A stretch of DNA of 64,000 nt. It comes from Prochlorococcus sp. AG-363-B11. GTDB lineage: Bacteria > Cyanobacteriota > Cyanobacteriia > PCC-6307 > Cyanobiaceae. The translations under genes and the position numbers were made by a program. Position 1 is the stretch's first letter, and each line of letters opens with the position of its first letter. The notes under the pieces were generated by a model, which ran no database searches, was not told the origin of the DNA, and saw only the letters and a program-made list of their open reading frames with translations. Shown piece by piece: positions 15,834 to 24,471 of the stretch. Location: NCBI GenBank assembly GCA_003278425.1, contig QCFE01000004.1:1-64000 (forward strand). The letters are read 5' to 3'.

Positions 15834-15935
15834 CTAGTTAGCTTTTCTAAGTTCAATCAATTTCGACTGCAACTCTTTGAATTCATTTTTCCAGTAATTA
15901 ATCACAGAATCAGGGATAATTTTGTTGAGAGGCAT
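15834..15935 (-). CDS. Candidate 33-residue leader gene
   Basis: The frame reads MPLNKIIPDSVINYWKNEFK and continues as an amphipathic Lys/Glu helix. It ends 2 bases before the start of the 141-residue gene. It may be a real small protein or just a coupled leader. Confidence 0.4.
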   Translation of the reverse strand: MPLNKIIPDSVINYWKNEFKELQSKLIELRKAN

Positions 15936-15963
15936 GAGTTGAATCTATTGAGGAAGAAATAAA

Positions 15964-16022
15964 CGTTTCATCTTCTCTTTCTAGCAGTTTTTAAACTCTC
16001 TTCATCTTGAGCAAGAATAGAA
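15964..16022 (+). repeat. Repeat E
   Basis: TTTCTAGCAGTTTTTAAAC...TTCATCTTGAGCAAGAATAG is also found at 30486, 37255 and 39664. Confidence 0.7.
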
Positions 16023-16027
16023 AAAGC

Positions 16028-16183
16028 TAAAGAGATTCGTCTCAATATCAGATCTATATCAGGAAACAATCTAGATGTGACTAATCTCACAATCACCATT
16101 GAAGTAAATCAATACACCTTTGATGAATCCAAGCGATAGTTAATCCATCGCAGGGATACATCCCTCATAACCTTCTCAAAACA
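16028..16183 (+). promoter_or_regulatory. Duplicated upstream region of leader-peptide gene
   Basis: About 155 bases (ATATCAGATCTATATCAGG, TCTAGATGTGACTAATCTCAC, GTAAATCAATACACCTTT, CATCGCAGGGA) match the region before the gene at 21702. Conservation ahead of two otherwise different genes suggests a shared promoter and 5' leader. Confidence 0.7.
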
Positions 16184-16402
16184 ATGAACAATTCTGAACT
16201 AACCCTTGATCAACTGCGTCAAATATCTGGTAGTGGTTTAAATCCTGATTCGATGAGACCTATTTCTTCTAATCCAACCCCTCACCCTTCTCCTACTTTG
16301 CAATTAAGTCCATATGGGACAAGGAACTTGAAGGCTGGGGTTTGGTTGCAAAAGCAGCAACAAATTCTTAGAGCTGGAATCTGGTTGCAACAAGCTCGTT
16401 AG
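16184..16402 (+). CDS. Peptide precursor with double-glycine-type leader
   Basis: The N-terminus MNNSELTLDQLRQISGSG matches bacteriocin/RiPP-type leaders (ELTxDQL...ISGG), with the processing site changed to Gly-Ser. The 55-residue core is Pro/Ser rich and ends with two copies of a WLQ motif (KAGVWLQKQQ, RAGIWLQQAR). It has no cysteines, so lanthionine rings are not expected. It is probably exported by a peptidase-containing ABC transporter encoded elsewhere. A perfect hairpin terminator follows. Confidence 0.65.
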   Translation: MNNSELTLDQLRQISGSGLNPDSMRPISSNPTPHPSPTLQLSPYGTRNLKAGVWLQKQQQILRAGIWLQQAR

Positions 16403-16416
16403 ATTAAGAATTACTT

Positions 16417-16458
16417 AGAAATGAAAAAGCTCTGCTTAAGCAGAGCTTTTTCATTTCT
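16417..16458. terminator. Intrinsic terminator, bidirectional
   Basis: A perfect inverted repeat with arms AAAAAGCTCTGCTTAAGCAG...TTTTT. The A/T-rich ends give U-tracts on both strands. Confidence 0.9.
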
Positions 16459-16489
16459 TATGCTAATAATAGATGAACCCAGTAGAGAA

Positions 16490-16659
16490 TTTAATCAAAC
16501 CAAGAACCAAGAGATCTAGTCGCTAAACAAAATGAGCGTTTAGAGCAGCTAAACCGTATTGCACTTGCCTAACAAAGCCAGCAGAAAACAGCCCACTCCT
16601 TCCCCATCATCTCAACCTTCTTCTCAACACTTAGAAGCCTCCTGATTTCTAGTAATTAA
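16490..16659 (+). pseudogene. Relic of an adhesin C-terminus
   Basis: The frame ERLEQLNRIALA is followed by a stop, then QQKTAHSF and FFSTLRSLLISSN. This is the post-anchor coiled coil and tail of the YadA-like genes with an internal stop. The adhesin 3' flank repeat follows directly. Confidence 0.8.
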
Positions 16660-17107
16660 TTAGAAATCTATTCTGCCATTCTCAAAATCAGTTAGGACTA
16701 ATTTTTCTCCATACCCCATCGATTTATTTCTAGTTCAAACCTCAGAACAAGTCTGTGTGCGTTTTGTCCTTATCTAAAGCAAAGATTATTCTTTTCTCGA
16801 TTTAAGAGATAAGAGAAGCAATTAAAAGATCTGCTGAACAGCTTCTGTTCAAACTGCCACTTTTAGCCAAAGATCCAATTCATACCATTCCTTCTCAAGA
16901 AATTAACTACTGGCAATGAAGTGTGATGAAACAACAGAAGGCCCCTATACGAACTTTTTAACTGTCTTTCATCAATTTATTCTCTTTTCCACTTCTTGTT
17001 GCTATTAATAAACAAGACATGGATTTTTAGCATTCACTTTTTCTTTACAGAATAAGGGTTTTATTCCCTAACTAAAAAACAACGCCTATTTTCGAGGTAT
17101 CTATAGC
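16660..17107 (+). repeat. Adhesin 3' flank plus repeat B, then empty gap
   Basis: Bases 16660-16830 match 15045-15220 closely. I see no gene or clear signal from 16831 to 17107. Confidence 0.7.
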
Positions 17108-17428
17108 ATGACTTCACTTGTTAAAAAAGCGATTGAGTTCTTTAATAGAAAAAAAGAAGGCCTCATTGAACTGAGCTACCAGCCTAGAGTTTTTAAAGCA
17201 ACAAAAGATGACGAAAAAGTTTACTCATTAACTCGTGAATTGATAAATGCTCAATTTCAACTTTGTGATGATGAATTAACCAATAGGCTTTGGGAGGAAA
17301 TAGTCAATCTCAATATTGATCCTGAACGTATAATCAATCTGATGTATAAATGCGATTCACATGATGATTTTACGGCCATGGTTGATAAAGACTCTAAATC
17401 CTTACAAAGTTCTTTTAAAATGAACTAA
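17108..17428 (+). CDS. Hypothetical protein, 106 residues
   Basis: This soluble helical protein (KKAIEFFNRKKEGLIELSYQ ... NRLWEEIVNLNIDPERIINL) has no signal or membrane segment. The internal helices are amphipathic. I do not recognise a family. It is separated by about 460 bases from nirA and probably has its own promoter. Confidence 0.6.
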   Translation: MTSLVKKAIEFFNRKKEGLIELSYQPRVFKATKDDEKVYSLTRELINAQFQLCDDELTNRLWEEIVNLNIDPERIINLMYKCDSHDDFTAMVDKDSKSLQSSFKMN

Positions 17429-17528
17429 GCAATTTAAAAAGCTTAAAATGAGAAGATATCTTTTTTGTATCATCTAGTACAAACCTAAATCTTAAAAAAT
17501 GTTTTATTCTGAAAAGTTATAATTAGCC

Positions 17529-17678
17529 ATGCTTAACAAAGGAATCAAGGGTCATAGGGAGAGAAATGTTTTTAAAAATACACTTGCTCGAGATATTTAT
17601 GCAATGAAAAAGGTATTGAAAATGCTCCAAGAAGGTTTTTTTACCTGGATTGGAGAATTAGGGAGTAGCAAATATTAA
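17529..17678 (+). CDS. Candidate 49-residue basic protein
   Basis: The frame starts MLNKGIKGHRERNVFKNTLA and ends TWIGELGSSKY. It is strongly basic and helical. It is the only open frame in this gap, and evidence beyond an intact frame is lacking. Confidence 0.4.
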   Translation: MLNKGIKGHRERNVFKNTLARDIYAMKKVLKMLQEGFFTWIGELGSSKY

Positions 17679-17781
17679 ACCAGAACACAGGTTTAGGGAA
17701 TGAGTCTTAACTAATTGATCAAAGGTAAAAGCAAAGTATCAATTAATACACTAATAGAAATCATCTATCATTTATCAAATC

Positions 17782-17797
17782 TGTGTAAATCGATACA
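17782..17797 (+). promoter_or_regulatory. Candidate NtcA site for nirA
   Basis: TGTGTAAATCGATACA fits the NtcA consensus GTA-N8-TAC with one change (GTG). A TATTAAT-like -10 element lies about 22 bases downstream, the usual spacing for NtcA-activated promoters. Confidence 0.5.
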
Positions 17798-17887
17798 ACA
17801 AGAAACCCCAAAGAAAATATTAATAGTAATACACCAATACAACAACTCTAATTTTTAGCTATTAACCAAAATAGCTAAAATAAGCAA

Positions 17888-19492
17888 ATGAAAAGTTACT
17901 TAGAAAATAAAAAATTAAATAAGGTTGAAAGAAACAAAGCCGAGAAAGATGGCCTATTAGTTGGCAAGCAAATAGAAGAGTTTGCAAAAATTGGTTGGGA
18001 AAAAATGGATAAAACTGATTTAGAACTTAGATTGAAATGGTATGGTTTTTTTTGGCGCCCCAAAACACCAGGTAAATTTATGCTGCGCCTTAGAATACCC
18101 AATGGAATCTTAACTGCTAAGCAATTAAGAATAATTGCTTCTATAGTTGCCAGGTATGACGAAAATGGAAGTTGCGATATAACAACAAGACAAAATTTAC
18201 AGCTAAGAGGCATATTAATTAATGATCTTCCGGAGATACTTAAAAGAATAAAAGAGTCAGGTCTTGAAACAATTCAATCTGGCTTTGATAATCCTAGAAA
18301 TGTAACTGGTAATCCTTTAGCAGGGATAGATCCTTATGAAATTATAGATACTAGACCTTACACATTAAAACTAGATAAATTTCTTACTAATGAAGGAAAG
18401 GGTAATTCTGAATTTTCTAATCTACCTAGAAAATGGAACACAGCAGTTGCAGGGTCAGCAGATAATTTTCTTCTTCATAATGATATTATTTTTCATCCTA
18501 TAAAAAAAGGAAGTCAACTAGGCTTTGGAGTATGGGTTGGAGGCATACTTTCTTCACAATTAAATGACTATGCTGTACCATTAAATATTTGGATAAAGAA
18601 AAATGATATATGTAATTTAACTGGTATAATTATTTCTATATGGAGAGACAATGGTGAGAGAGAAAAAAGACATAAAGGAAGGTTTAGATATTATTTAAAT
18701 GAAATAGGTATATCAGAATTTAGAAACTTAGTTGAACAGAGATTTGGGCCATTAGAAAATGACCCAGGCTCATCATTTTCAGAAAAACCACGTTCCATAT
18801 TTGGAATTCACCCTCAAAAGCAGAGGGATCTACACTACGCAGGTATTCATGTTCCTGTAGGGAGGTTAAGCTCAGAAGATCTTCAAGACATAGCAACCAC
18901 AAGCATAACTTTTGGGAGCGGAGAAGTACGCCTTACTGAAGATCAAAATATAATTATTATTGATATTGAAAAAGGAAAGTTAAGTGATTTTAAAAATGAT
19001 AATTTATTTAAAAAATTTAGTTTAAATCCTAATCCAATTTCTGCTGGAACTATTGCTTGTACTGGGAAAACATATTGTAGTTTTGCTCAAACAAGTACTA
19101 AAGAAAACGCTACCAAAATAGCGAAAGAACTCGAAGCAGAAATTGAATTGCCTGAAGAGATAAAAATTCATTGGACAGGTTGCCCAAACAGCTGTGGGCA
19201 AGCCTATATGGGTGCAATTGGATTGACTGGAACAAAAGCGAAGAATAATTTAGGGAAAATGGTTGATGCCTTCAACATAACTATAGGGGGAGCGCAAGGT
19301 GCAAATAATAAAATTGGGGAATTGAAGTATAAAGGTGTGATGATTGATGATTTAAAAGATAAATTAAAATATATTTTGATTGAAAGCTACTCAGCAAAGC
19401 CTAGAAAAGAAAGATCTCAAGAGCCTATTAGTTTTCTGAAATACCCTAAAGAGCTAATAGGAAAGTTAATAAAAAGCAGTCAAGCGCCTTAG
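17888..19492 (+). CDS. nirA: Ferredoxin-nitrite reductase
   Basis: The enzyme reduces nitrite to ammonium with six electrons from ferredoxin, using siroheme and a 4Fe-4S cluster. The cluster and siroheme cysteines are present in ACTGKTYCSFA and TGCPNSCGQAYMGAIGL. N-terminal half motifs GKFMLRLRIPNGI and DITTRQNLQLRGI are typical. The length (534) is normal. The neighbours are a 45-residue gene and the FocA transporter, giving a nitrite uptake and assimilation unit. A candidate NtcA site precedes it. Nitrate reductase is absent from the window. Confidence 0.95.
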   Translation: MKSYLENKKLNKVERNKAEKDGLLVGKQIEEFAKIGWEKMDKTDLELRLKWYGFFWRPKTPGKFMLRLRIPNGILTAKQLRIIASIVARYDENGSCDITTRQNLQLRGILINDLPEILKRIKESGLETIQSGFDNPRNVTGNPLAGIDPYEIIDTRPYTLKLDKFLTNEGKGNSEFSNLPRKWNTAVAGSADNFLLHNDIIFHPIKKGSQLGFGVWVGGILSSQLNDYAVPLNIWIKKNDICNLTGIIISIWRDNGEREKRHKGRFRYYLNEIGISEFRNLVEQRFGPLENDPGSSFSEKPRSIFGIHPQKQRDLHYAGIHVPVGRLSSEDLQDIATTSITFGSGEVRLTEDQNIIIIDIEKGKLSDFKNDNLFKKFSLNPNPISAGTIACTGKTYCSFAQTSTKENATKIAKELEAEIELPEEIKIHWTGCPNSCGQAYMGAIGLTGTKAKNNLGKMVDAFNITIGGAQGANNKIGELKYKGVMIDDLKDKLKYILIESYSAKPRKERSQEPISFLKYPKELIGKLIKSSQAP

Positions 19493-19529
19493 TCTGCTTC
19501 TCACCAAAACTAATTATCATTACAAACCT

Positions 19530-19667
19530 ATGAAACAAAAATCTAAAGGTCACTTCTCTAAATTTATCAGCTGGCTCATGAGGATCGGTGATGAACTTCC
19601 AGAGATTAATAGAGAAAAAGGAGGTCAAGATTTTTTCTCTAAAATAATGAATCGTATTAGCAATTAA
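19530..19667 (+). CDS. Candidate 45-residue basic protein between nirA and focA
   Basis: The frame reads MKQKSKGHFSKFISWLMRIG and continues with Glu/Lys-rich sequence. It is soluble and helical. The frame is intact and co-oriented with both neighbours, so it probably sits on the same transcript. No family is recognised. Confidence 0.5.
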   Translation: MKQKSKGHFSKFISWLMRIGDELPEINREKGGQDFFSKIMNRISN

Positions 19668-19699
19668 TAGATTTATTATCCCCAAAAATTCAGAAACTA

Positions 19700-20620
19700 A
19701 TGCAAGAAATGGAATCTAATTCTTCCCAAATGGACTATGTGCTACCTAATGAATTGGTAGATGGAATGATTGCTGCTGGAGGTAAGAAATCTACTGTAAG
19801 CATTAAAAATCTAATGGTCAGAGGTTTTTATTCAGGAGCAATACTGGGTTTAGCAACTTGTTTAGCAATTACAGTTGGGATCCAATCTGGCATGCCTTTC
19901 TTAGGTTCAGTTATTTTCCCATTTGGATTTGCCAGTATTGTGCTATTTGGGATGGAGTTAGTAACTGGTAATTTTGCATTATTACCTATGGCAACCTGGG
20001 CAGGAAGGTCCTCATGGAGAAATACATTTAGAAATTGGACTTGGGTTTGGATAGGGAATTTTCTGGGAACATTTTTAGTAGCAGTTTTACTATCAATTAG
20101 TCTGACAAGTGCAGGAAATGTAGATCCTCTAGCAGCAGCTGAAGGGGGCAAGGGATGGGCTGTTGTAGCTGCAAAGATTATTGCTCTTAATAAATCAAAT
20201 GTTCTTACTAAATATGAGGCTCTAGGGTCTACAGGGTTTTTCCTCGCATTCTTAAGAGGCGTAATTGCAAACTGGCTTGTATGCCTTGGAGTAACAATGG
20301 CTCTTGTGAGCAAAAGTGTCCCAGGTAAACTTCTGGCTTGTTGGTTGCCCATTACAGCATTCCAAACAATGGGAATGGAGCACATAGTAGTCAATATGTT
20401 TTTACATACAGCTGGGCCATTAATGGGGTCTGGAGTTCCATTCTACAAAGTTATTTTCTGGAACTTTTTACCTGTGACTTTGGGAAATGTTATTGGTGGA
20501 ATGGTATTCATTGGAATGTTGTTCTACAGCACTCATCGCACAAAAATGTCTAATGTTTTACCAACAGTTCATGATGAGAAATTAGAAAGAGAATTAGCTG
20601 CCGAGCTTGGTGCAAGGTGA
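19700..20620 (+). CDS. focA: Formate/nitrite transporter family channel (FocA/NirC)
   Basis: Six membrane helices with the family landmarks: LPNELVDGMIAAGGKKSTVS near the start, FGMELVTGNFALLPMATWAGR in helix 3, GVIANWLVCLGVTMALVSKS and GMEHIVVNMF (conserved His in the later helices). The protein forms a pentameric channel for monovalent anions. Next to nirA it most likely imports nitrite. Its last four bases (GTGA) overlap the start of the HEAT-repeat gene. Confidence 0.93.
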   Translation: MQEMESNSSQMDYVLPNELVDGMIAAGGKKSTVSIKNLMVRGFYSGAILGLATCLAITVGIQSGMPFLGSVIFPFGFASIVLFGMELVTGNFALLPMATWAGRSSWRNTFRNWTWVWIGNFLGTFLVAVLLSISLTSAGNVDPLAAAEGGKGWAVVAAKIIALNKSNVLTKYEALGSTGFFLAFLRGVIANWLVCLGVTMALVSKSVPGKLLACWLPITAFQTMGMEHIVVNMFLHTAGPLMGSGVPFYKVIFWNFLPVTLGNVIGGMVFIGMLFYSTHRTKMSNVLPTVHDEKLERELAAELGAR

Positions 20621-21348
20621 TTAAAAGTTCCCTGATTTGCAAAGAAGAAGTTCTACGAGAGAAAATTTATCTAACGAGAAAGAGCTCATCTCTTGATCCT
20701 TCATGGTTAGCTGATGTTTACTCCACTAGTCTTGCAGAAGATCTTCGCTATTCAATCTCAGAACGCCTAGGCTGGTTAGGCGCAGAAGGGTGGCAACAGC
20801 TAAAAAGACTTATTGATCAGGAAGGTGTTCAACCTGAATTCATTTATGCATCTGGCTTGTGCCATCAGAATGAAGCCAGAGATTGGCTATTTAGTCAACT
20901 CAATTGCAAAAGTAAATTTCAATTGGAAACTCTTCAAGCACTCAGTTGTTGGGGAGGGGATTTTTCAATTAAACTATTAAAAAATATCTTATCTGATGAG
21001 TCTCAGGCTATTCGATTAGCAGGGTTGGAGATATTAAAATTTAAATCTCATCAAATCAATGATGAATTACTCATTGAGATTCTAAAAGAACCAATTAGCG
21101 ACTTTCGTGAAGCAGTAGTGTTAAAAGCCATTCGTATTCTTCAAAGAAGAGATGGGATAATGGTCTGTAATGAACTTGCAAAGATAGTGAAGCATAACCA
21201 TGAAACAACCTCCAATGCAGCTCTAATAGCCTTAGGGTCTATTGCAAATACAAATAGCATTAAAGTCTTATTACAACTAAGCCAATCATTAAAAAATGGT
21301 CAAAAAAAAGAAATGGCTATAAAACAGCTATCTCAGCAATATAGATAA
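20617..21348 (+). CDS. HEAT-repeat (PBS-lyase-like) protein
   Basis: The protein is all helical, built from about five HEAT-like repeats (for example SQAIRLAGLEILKFKSHQIN, SNAALIALGSIANTNSIKVL), like bilin-lyase scaffolds. It starts with GTG overlapping the focA stop, so it is translationally coupled to nitrite uptake. A role in assembling or stabilising the nitrite system is inferred from context only. It shows no CpcE-type active features. Confidence 0.75.
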   Translation: MIKSSLICKEEVLREKIYLTRKSSSLDPSWLADVYSTSLAEDLRYSISERLGWLGAEGWQQLKRLIDQEGVQPEFIYASGLCHQNEARDWLFSQLNCKSKFQLETLQALSCWGGDFSIKLLKNILSDESQAIRLAGLEILKFKSHQINDELLIEILKEPISDFREAVVLKAIRILQRRDGIMVCNELAKIVKHNHETTSNAALIALGSIANTNSIKVLLQLSQSLKNGQKKEMAIKQLSQQYR

Positions 21349-21349
21349 A

Positions 21350-21500
21350 ATAGGATAAAGGAATGAGGCTGAGGATCTTAATCCATCCACACATCGGGAT
21401 ATCGCTGAGATCCCATGACATCACAGGAATCTAACTACTGGCTAATGAACAATGCACCTATAAGTATAGACAGGGATTAGAAGGAATCCGAGAAATCCAT
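21350..21500 (+). repeat. Repeat family A, copy 3 (long form)
   Basis: Long-form flank AGGATAAAGGAATGAGGCTG and ATCCATCCACACATCG, left arm ATCGCTGAGATCCCATG, core CTACTGGCTAATGAAC, right half CAGGGATTAGAAGGAATCCG. Confidence 0.8.
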
Positions 21501-21544
21501 TCACACAAAATTCACACATCCCCACTCAATCGAGAAACCATGTA

Positions 21545-21701
21545 GCTAAAGAGGTTGGTCTAAATATCAGATCTATATCAGGTAACAATCTAGATGTGAC
21601 TAATCTCACAACCGCCATTGAAGTAAATCAATGCACCTTTAATTAATCCAAGAGATAGTTAATACATCGCAGGGACTTACCCCTCACAACTTTTTAAGAC
21701 A
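21545..21701 (+). promoter_or_regulatory. Duplicated upstream region of leader-peptide gene
   Basis: Matches 16028-16183 with scattered changes, and keeps TCTAGATGTGACTAATCTCAC and the CATCGCAGGGA just before the start. Confidence 0.7.
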
Positions 21702-21947
21702 ATGAACAACTCTGAACTAACTCTTGATCAACTAGCTGAAATCAATGGTGGAATTGTCGATTTTGGTGGAAGCGGATTCAAAGTTTCAACAACAGTAAGA
21801 GAAAAAGGTTGGTGGACAGTTGACGGAGCAGACTTTAAAGCAGTTATGAATTCTAAGTTTCAATCAGTTGGTTTAAAAATTACTCCAGTTGCTGGTCTCA
21901 ATTTTGATAAAGGAAGTAAATTGATGTGTCTTCCAAGTTGCACATGA
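21702..21947 (+). CDS. Peptide precursor with double-glycine leader
   Basis: MNNSELTLDQLAEINGG is a clear GG leader; cleavage would fall after Gly17. The core begins IVDFGGSGF, a motif also present in the neighbouring precursor at 22103, and ends with a two-cysteine KLMCLPSCT. It resembles small picocyanobacterial RiPP-like families. The dedicated modifying enzyme or transporter is not in this window. A terminator follows at 22018. Confidence 0.7.
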   Translation: MNNSELTLDQLAEINGGIVDFGGSGFKVSTTVREKGWWTVDGADFKAVMNSKFQSVGLKITPVAGLNFDKGSKLMCLPSCT

Positions 21948-22017
21948 ACTCCAGTCCCAACAAATTATTCTACAAAGAATAACTTGCTCAATAAGATACG
22001 TTAAAGCAATCCCTCTA

Positions 22018-22043
22018 GAAGCCCTACTTAGGTGGGGCTTTTT
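22018..22043 (+). terminator. Intrinsic terminator
   Basis: Stem AAGCCCTAC / GTGGGGCTT (one mismatch) with a TTAG loop, followed by TTTTT. Confidence 0.8.
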
Positions 22044-22102
22044 AATATTTGTGCAAATAATCAATAAACTAGCTATGAGTAAGAAAGATCATTATTAGTG
22101 CA

Positions 22103-22906
22103 ATGTCAGAAAAGAAGATCAATAAATACTCTTCTGAGGAAATAAACGATGAATTATCCTTTAATGATCTCAAAAATATCGCTGGTGGAGTGAAAATAAC
22201 TGAAGAAAGCATTACCAAATCAAACAATGGTCTTATTGACTTTGGTGGTTCTGGTAACGCTGGCGACAGCAATGCAGATTGGGATTTCAATGACTTAGAC
22301 ACATCACACCGATATGAGCAAGCTAATGAAGATTCAATAGCATCAATGGCACCAACTATTAATGCGATGTATGGGGGAGCAGTGACTCCAAGCTCAATTT
22401 CCATAGATATAGGTGTTAATTATGAGTCAGGAATGGCTATTGATGATGTACCCTCGGATGTAAATATTAGTGAGTCTTCTTCTGATGATAGGAATCCGTC
22501 TGATGAAGACTATCATGATCGCTCATCAACAACTAAAACTACAACTATCGTCAATTCAGATGGTACAACAACTGTAGTAGAGACGACTACAACAACTTCA
22601 GAGGGGTCACAGACCAGCAGTGGAAATAGCGATAACGGAGATACTCCTGCAGATCGTTTTATTAATACACAAGGCGGTGAAAATTCCTCTCCTGGAAGCA
22701 ATAGTGAAAATACAACAAGAACTACTACTACTAGAGATTCAACACCTGATGAGCGTTCTGGCTCCACTACTACAACTACAACTACTAATGAGGAGGGAGG
22801 ACCATCTGCCAATGAAGAAATCTCTTTAGAGCGAGGTTCAATTTCCTTTGATATTGAAGAAGATATCCCTTCAAATGTGAATATCAATGGTTCTTCTTCT
22901 AACTAG
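22103..22906 (+). CDS. Ser/Thr-rich exported protein with double-glycine leader
   Basis: Residues 1-33 form a leader ending ELSFNDLKNIAGG. The mature part starts near IDFGGSG (shared with the 81-residue precursor) and carries two related segments, SISIDIG...DDVPSDVNISESSS and SISFDIEEDIPSNVNINGSSS. They flank a long Thr/Ser/Asn-rich linker with runs of Thr. It has no cysteines. Composition is typical of surface or secreted repeat proteins. Export through a GG-processing ABC transporter is inferred. Confidence 0.65.
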   Translation: MSEKKINKYSSEEINDELSFNDLKNIAGGVKITEESITKSNNGLIDFGGSGNAGDSNADWDFNDLDTSHRYEQANEDSIASMAPTINAMYGGAVTPSSISIDIGVNYESGMAIDDVPSDVNISESSSDDRNPSDEDYHDRSSTTKTTTIVNSDGTTTVVETTTTTSEGSQTSSGNSDNGDTPADRFINTQGGENSSPGSNSENTTRTTTTRDSTPDERSGSTTTTTTTNEEGGPSANEEISLERGSISFDIEEDIPSNVNINGSSSN

Positions 22907-22964
22907 TCTGAACCCCGTCTAATAATCAAGCGCATTACAAAAGAATATATAGGTTCTGTTGTTC

Positions 22965-23105
22965 CAAGGAAAATACAGTTAAATCTCTCCATATATGTGT
23001 TCGTTTTATCGTCGTCTAAAGCAAAGGTCATGCTTTTCTTGATTTAAGAGATAATAGAAGTAAGAAAAAACCGAAATCGAAGGTTTATTCAAACTTTATT
23101 CAAAC
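22965..23105 (+). repeat. Repeat B
   Basis: AGCAAAGGTCATGCTTTTCT and TTAAGAGATAATAGAAG, followed by TTATTCAAACTTTATTCAAA, and running directly into repeat A. Confidence 0.8.
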
Positions 23106-23111
23106 CATCCA

Positions 23112-23192
23112 ATTTCGCTGAGATCCCATAGCAAAAAAGGAACCTCGCTACTGGCTAATGAACATACATTTATATCAAGTGATCTCAGCTTT
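23112..23192 (+). repeat. Repeat family A, copy 4
   Basis: Left arm TTTCGCTGAGATCCCATAG, core CTACTGGCTAATGAAC, right arm AAGTGATCTCAG. Confidence 0.8.
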
Positions 23193-23204
23193 TGATCAAA
23201 GTCG

Positions 23205-23441
23205 ATTCGAACTTTTTCTTAAACCCGCAAACACTACTGATTCGTTGAATAAAACCTGCAAAAGAAAACTCACTAAATCAAAGAAATAAACGCAGAAATT
23301 TTAAACCCACCCTTATGAAAGCTAGTTATATAAAAGGTTTACAATTCCAAGCAAACTCTAAATTTATTTTATATTAAGAATACCAAGAGAAATAACTCAT
23401 ACAAAAAAACTAATAGAGCATTAATTATGCCTAATTCAAAT
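23205..23441 (+). repeat. Repeats D and C upstream of DUF3137 gene
   Basis: Bases 23205-23380 align with the lemA upstream region (4361-4530). Bases 23315-23441 align with 12686-12812. They probably include the promoter of the DUF3137 gene. Confidence 0.75.
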
Positions 23442-24398
23442 CATTCCATAACAGGTAAATCGTCTTTTTATAAAAAACATGTTGTTCCAAATATAGATGA
23501 GCTTGAGGAGCTACGAAAAAGCCTCCAACCTGCAAGAAATGTACTTTTAATCTTAACGATTTTAGTTCTTTTATTTGTCCCTATAGTGGCATATTCCTTT
23601 TTCGGGAAGTGGCTAGGCTCTATATACGTTTACCCTTTTATTATAGGCTGTGCTTTTAAATTAGATAAATGGATAGCTGAGTCATATATTACTTCTTTTA
23701 AAGATAAGATCATTAGACCTCTTGTTCATTCTTTTGGCCATGAATTAGATTATGAGCCTAATGAAACTATCCCGCTAGAGATTTATAAGGATAGTAGATT
23801 ATTTGAAAACTCTGTTTCTAGATATCATGGAGATGATTGTATTACAGGAATCATAGGTAAGACTAAGGTTTTGTTGGGCGAAGTCCATCATCAACAATCA
23901 AGTAATAATAGGAAGAGTAGTCGTCTTTATACAATTTTCCATGGCTTATTCTGCATAGCCGACTTTAATAAACATCTCAATGGTGCAACAGTCGTTGTTC
24001 CTGATGTTAATGAACGTCTTTTAGGAGGCTTAGGTAAATCTATTCAGAAAATAAAAAAACATAATGATCTTCCTCTAGTAACACTTGAAAATCAAGAATT
24101 TGAAAAGTTATTTGCTGTTTATAGTGACGATGAGAATGAAGCAAGATATATCTTGACTCCTGATATGATGGAAAGAATAATTTCATTTAGCAGTAAACAT
24201 AATAATCAAAGAAAAGTGCGTATATCATTTTTTGATCAATTTGTATATATAGCAATTCATAGCGGGGCACTGTTTGAGCCAAAATTATCTAGGGTCATCA
24301 CAAAAGAAGACATTGACGGTCATTTCGATGACATGGAATTAGCGATTGGAATAATAGAAGATTTAAATTTAAATCTTAGAATTTGGACAAAAGATTGA
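23427..24398 (+). CDS. DUF3137 family membrane protein
   Basis: Two adjacent membrane helices (residues about 38-75) are followed by the DUF3137 domain: LFENSVSRYHGDDCITGIIGKT, GLFCIADFNKHLNGATVVVPD, FEKLFAVYSDDENEARYILTP and a late VYIAIHSGALFEPKLSR. DUF3137 proteins usually sit next to lemA and may work with it at the membrane; the function is not established. Here lemA is 18 kb upstream, with a shared 5' repeat, which suggests they were once neighbours. Confidence 0.88.
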   Translation: MPNSNHSITGKSSFYKKHVVPNIDELEELRKSLQPARNVLLILTILVLLFVPIVAYSFFGKWLGSIYVYPFIIGCAFKLDKWIAESYITSFKDKIIRPLVHSFGHELDYEPNETIPLEIYKDSRLFENSVSRYHGDDCITGIIGKTKVLLGEVHHQQSSNNRKSSRLYTIFHGLFCIADFNKHLNGATVVVPDVNERLLGGLGKSIQKIKKHNDLPLVTLENQEFEKLFAVYSDDENEARYILTPDMMERIISFSSKHNNQRKVRISFFDQFVYIAIHSGALFEPKLSRVITKEDIDGHFDDMELAIGIIEDLNLNLRIWTKD

Positions 24399-24471
24399 AT
24401 TCGATTTATTGAAGTGGAAAAGAAAAGAGTTTTTCATTGTTTTTCTGAGAATTTCTATTAAATGAGAAAAT

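Noticed and set aside
19828..20394. Long minus-strand frame opposite focA
   Set aside because: It is antisense to a clear membrane-channel gene and reads as its shadow.
22513..22887. Minus-strand frame with long Val runs
   Set aside because: It is the antisense of the Thr-codon-rich part of the GG-leader protein.
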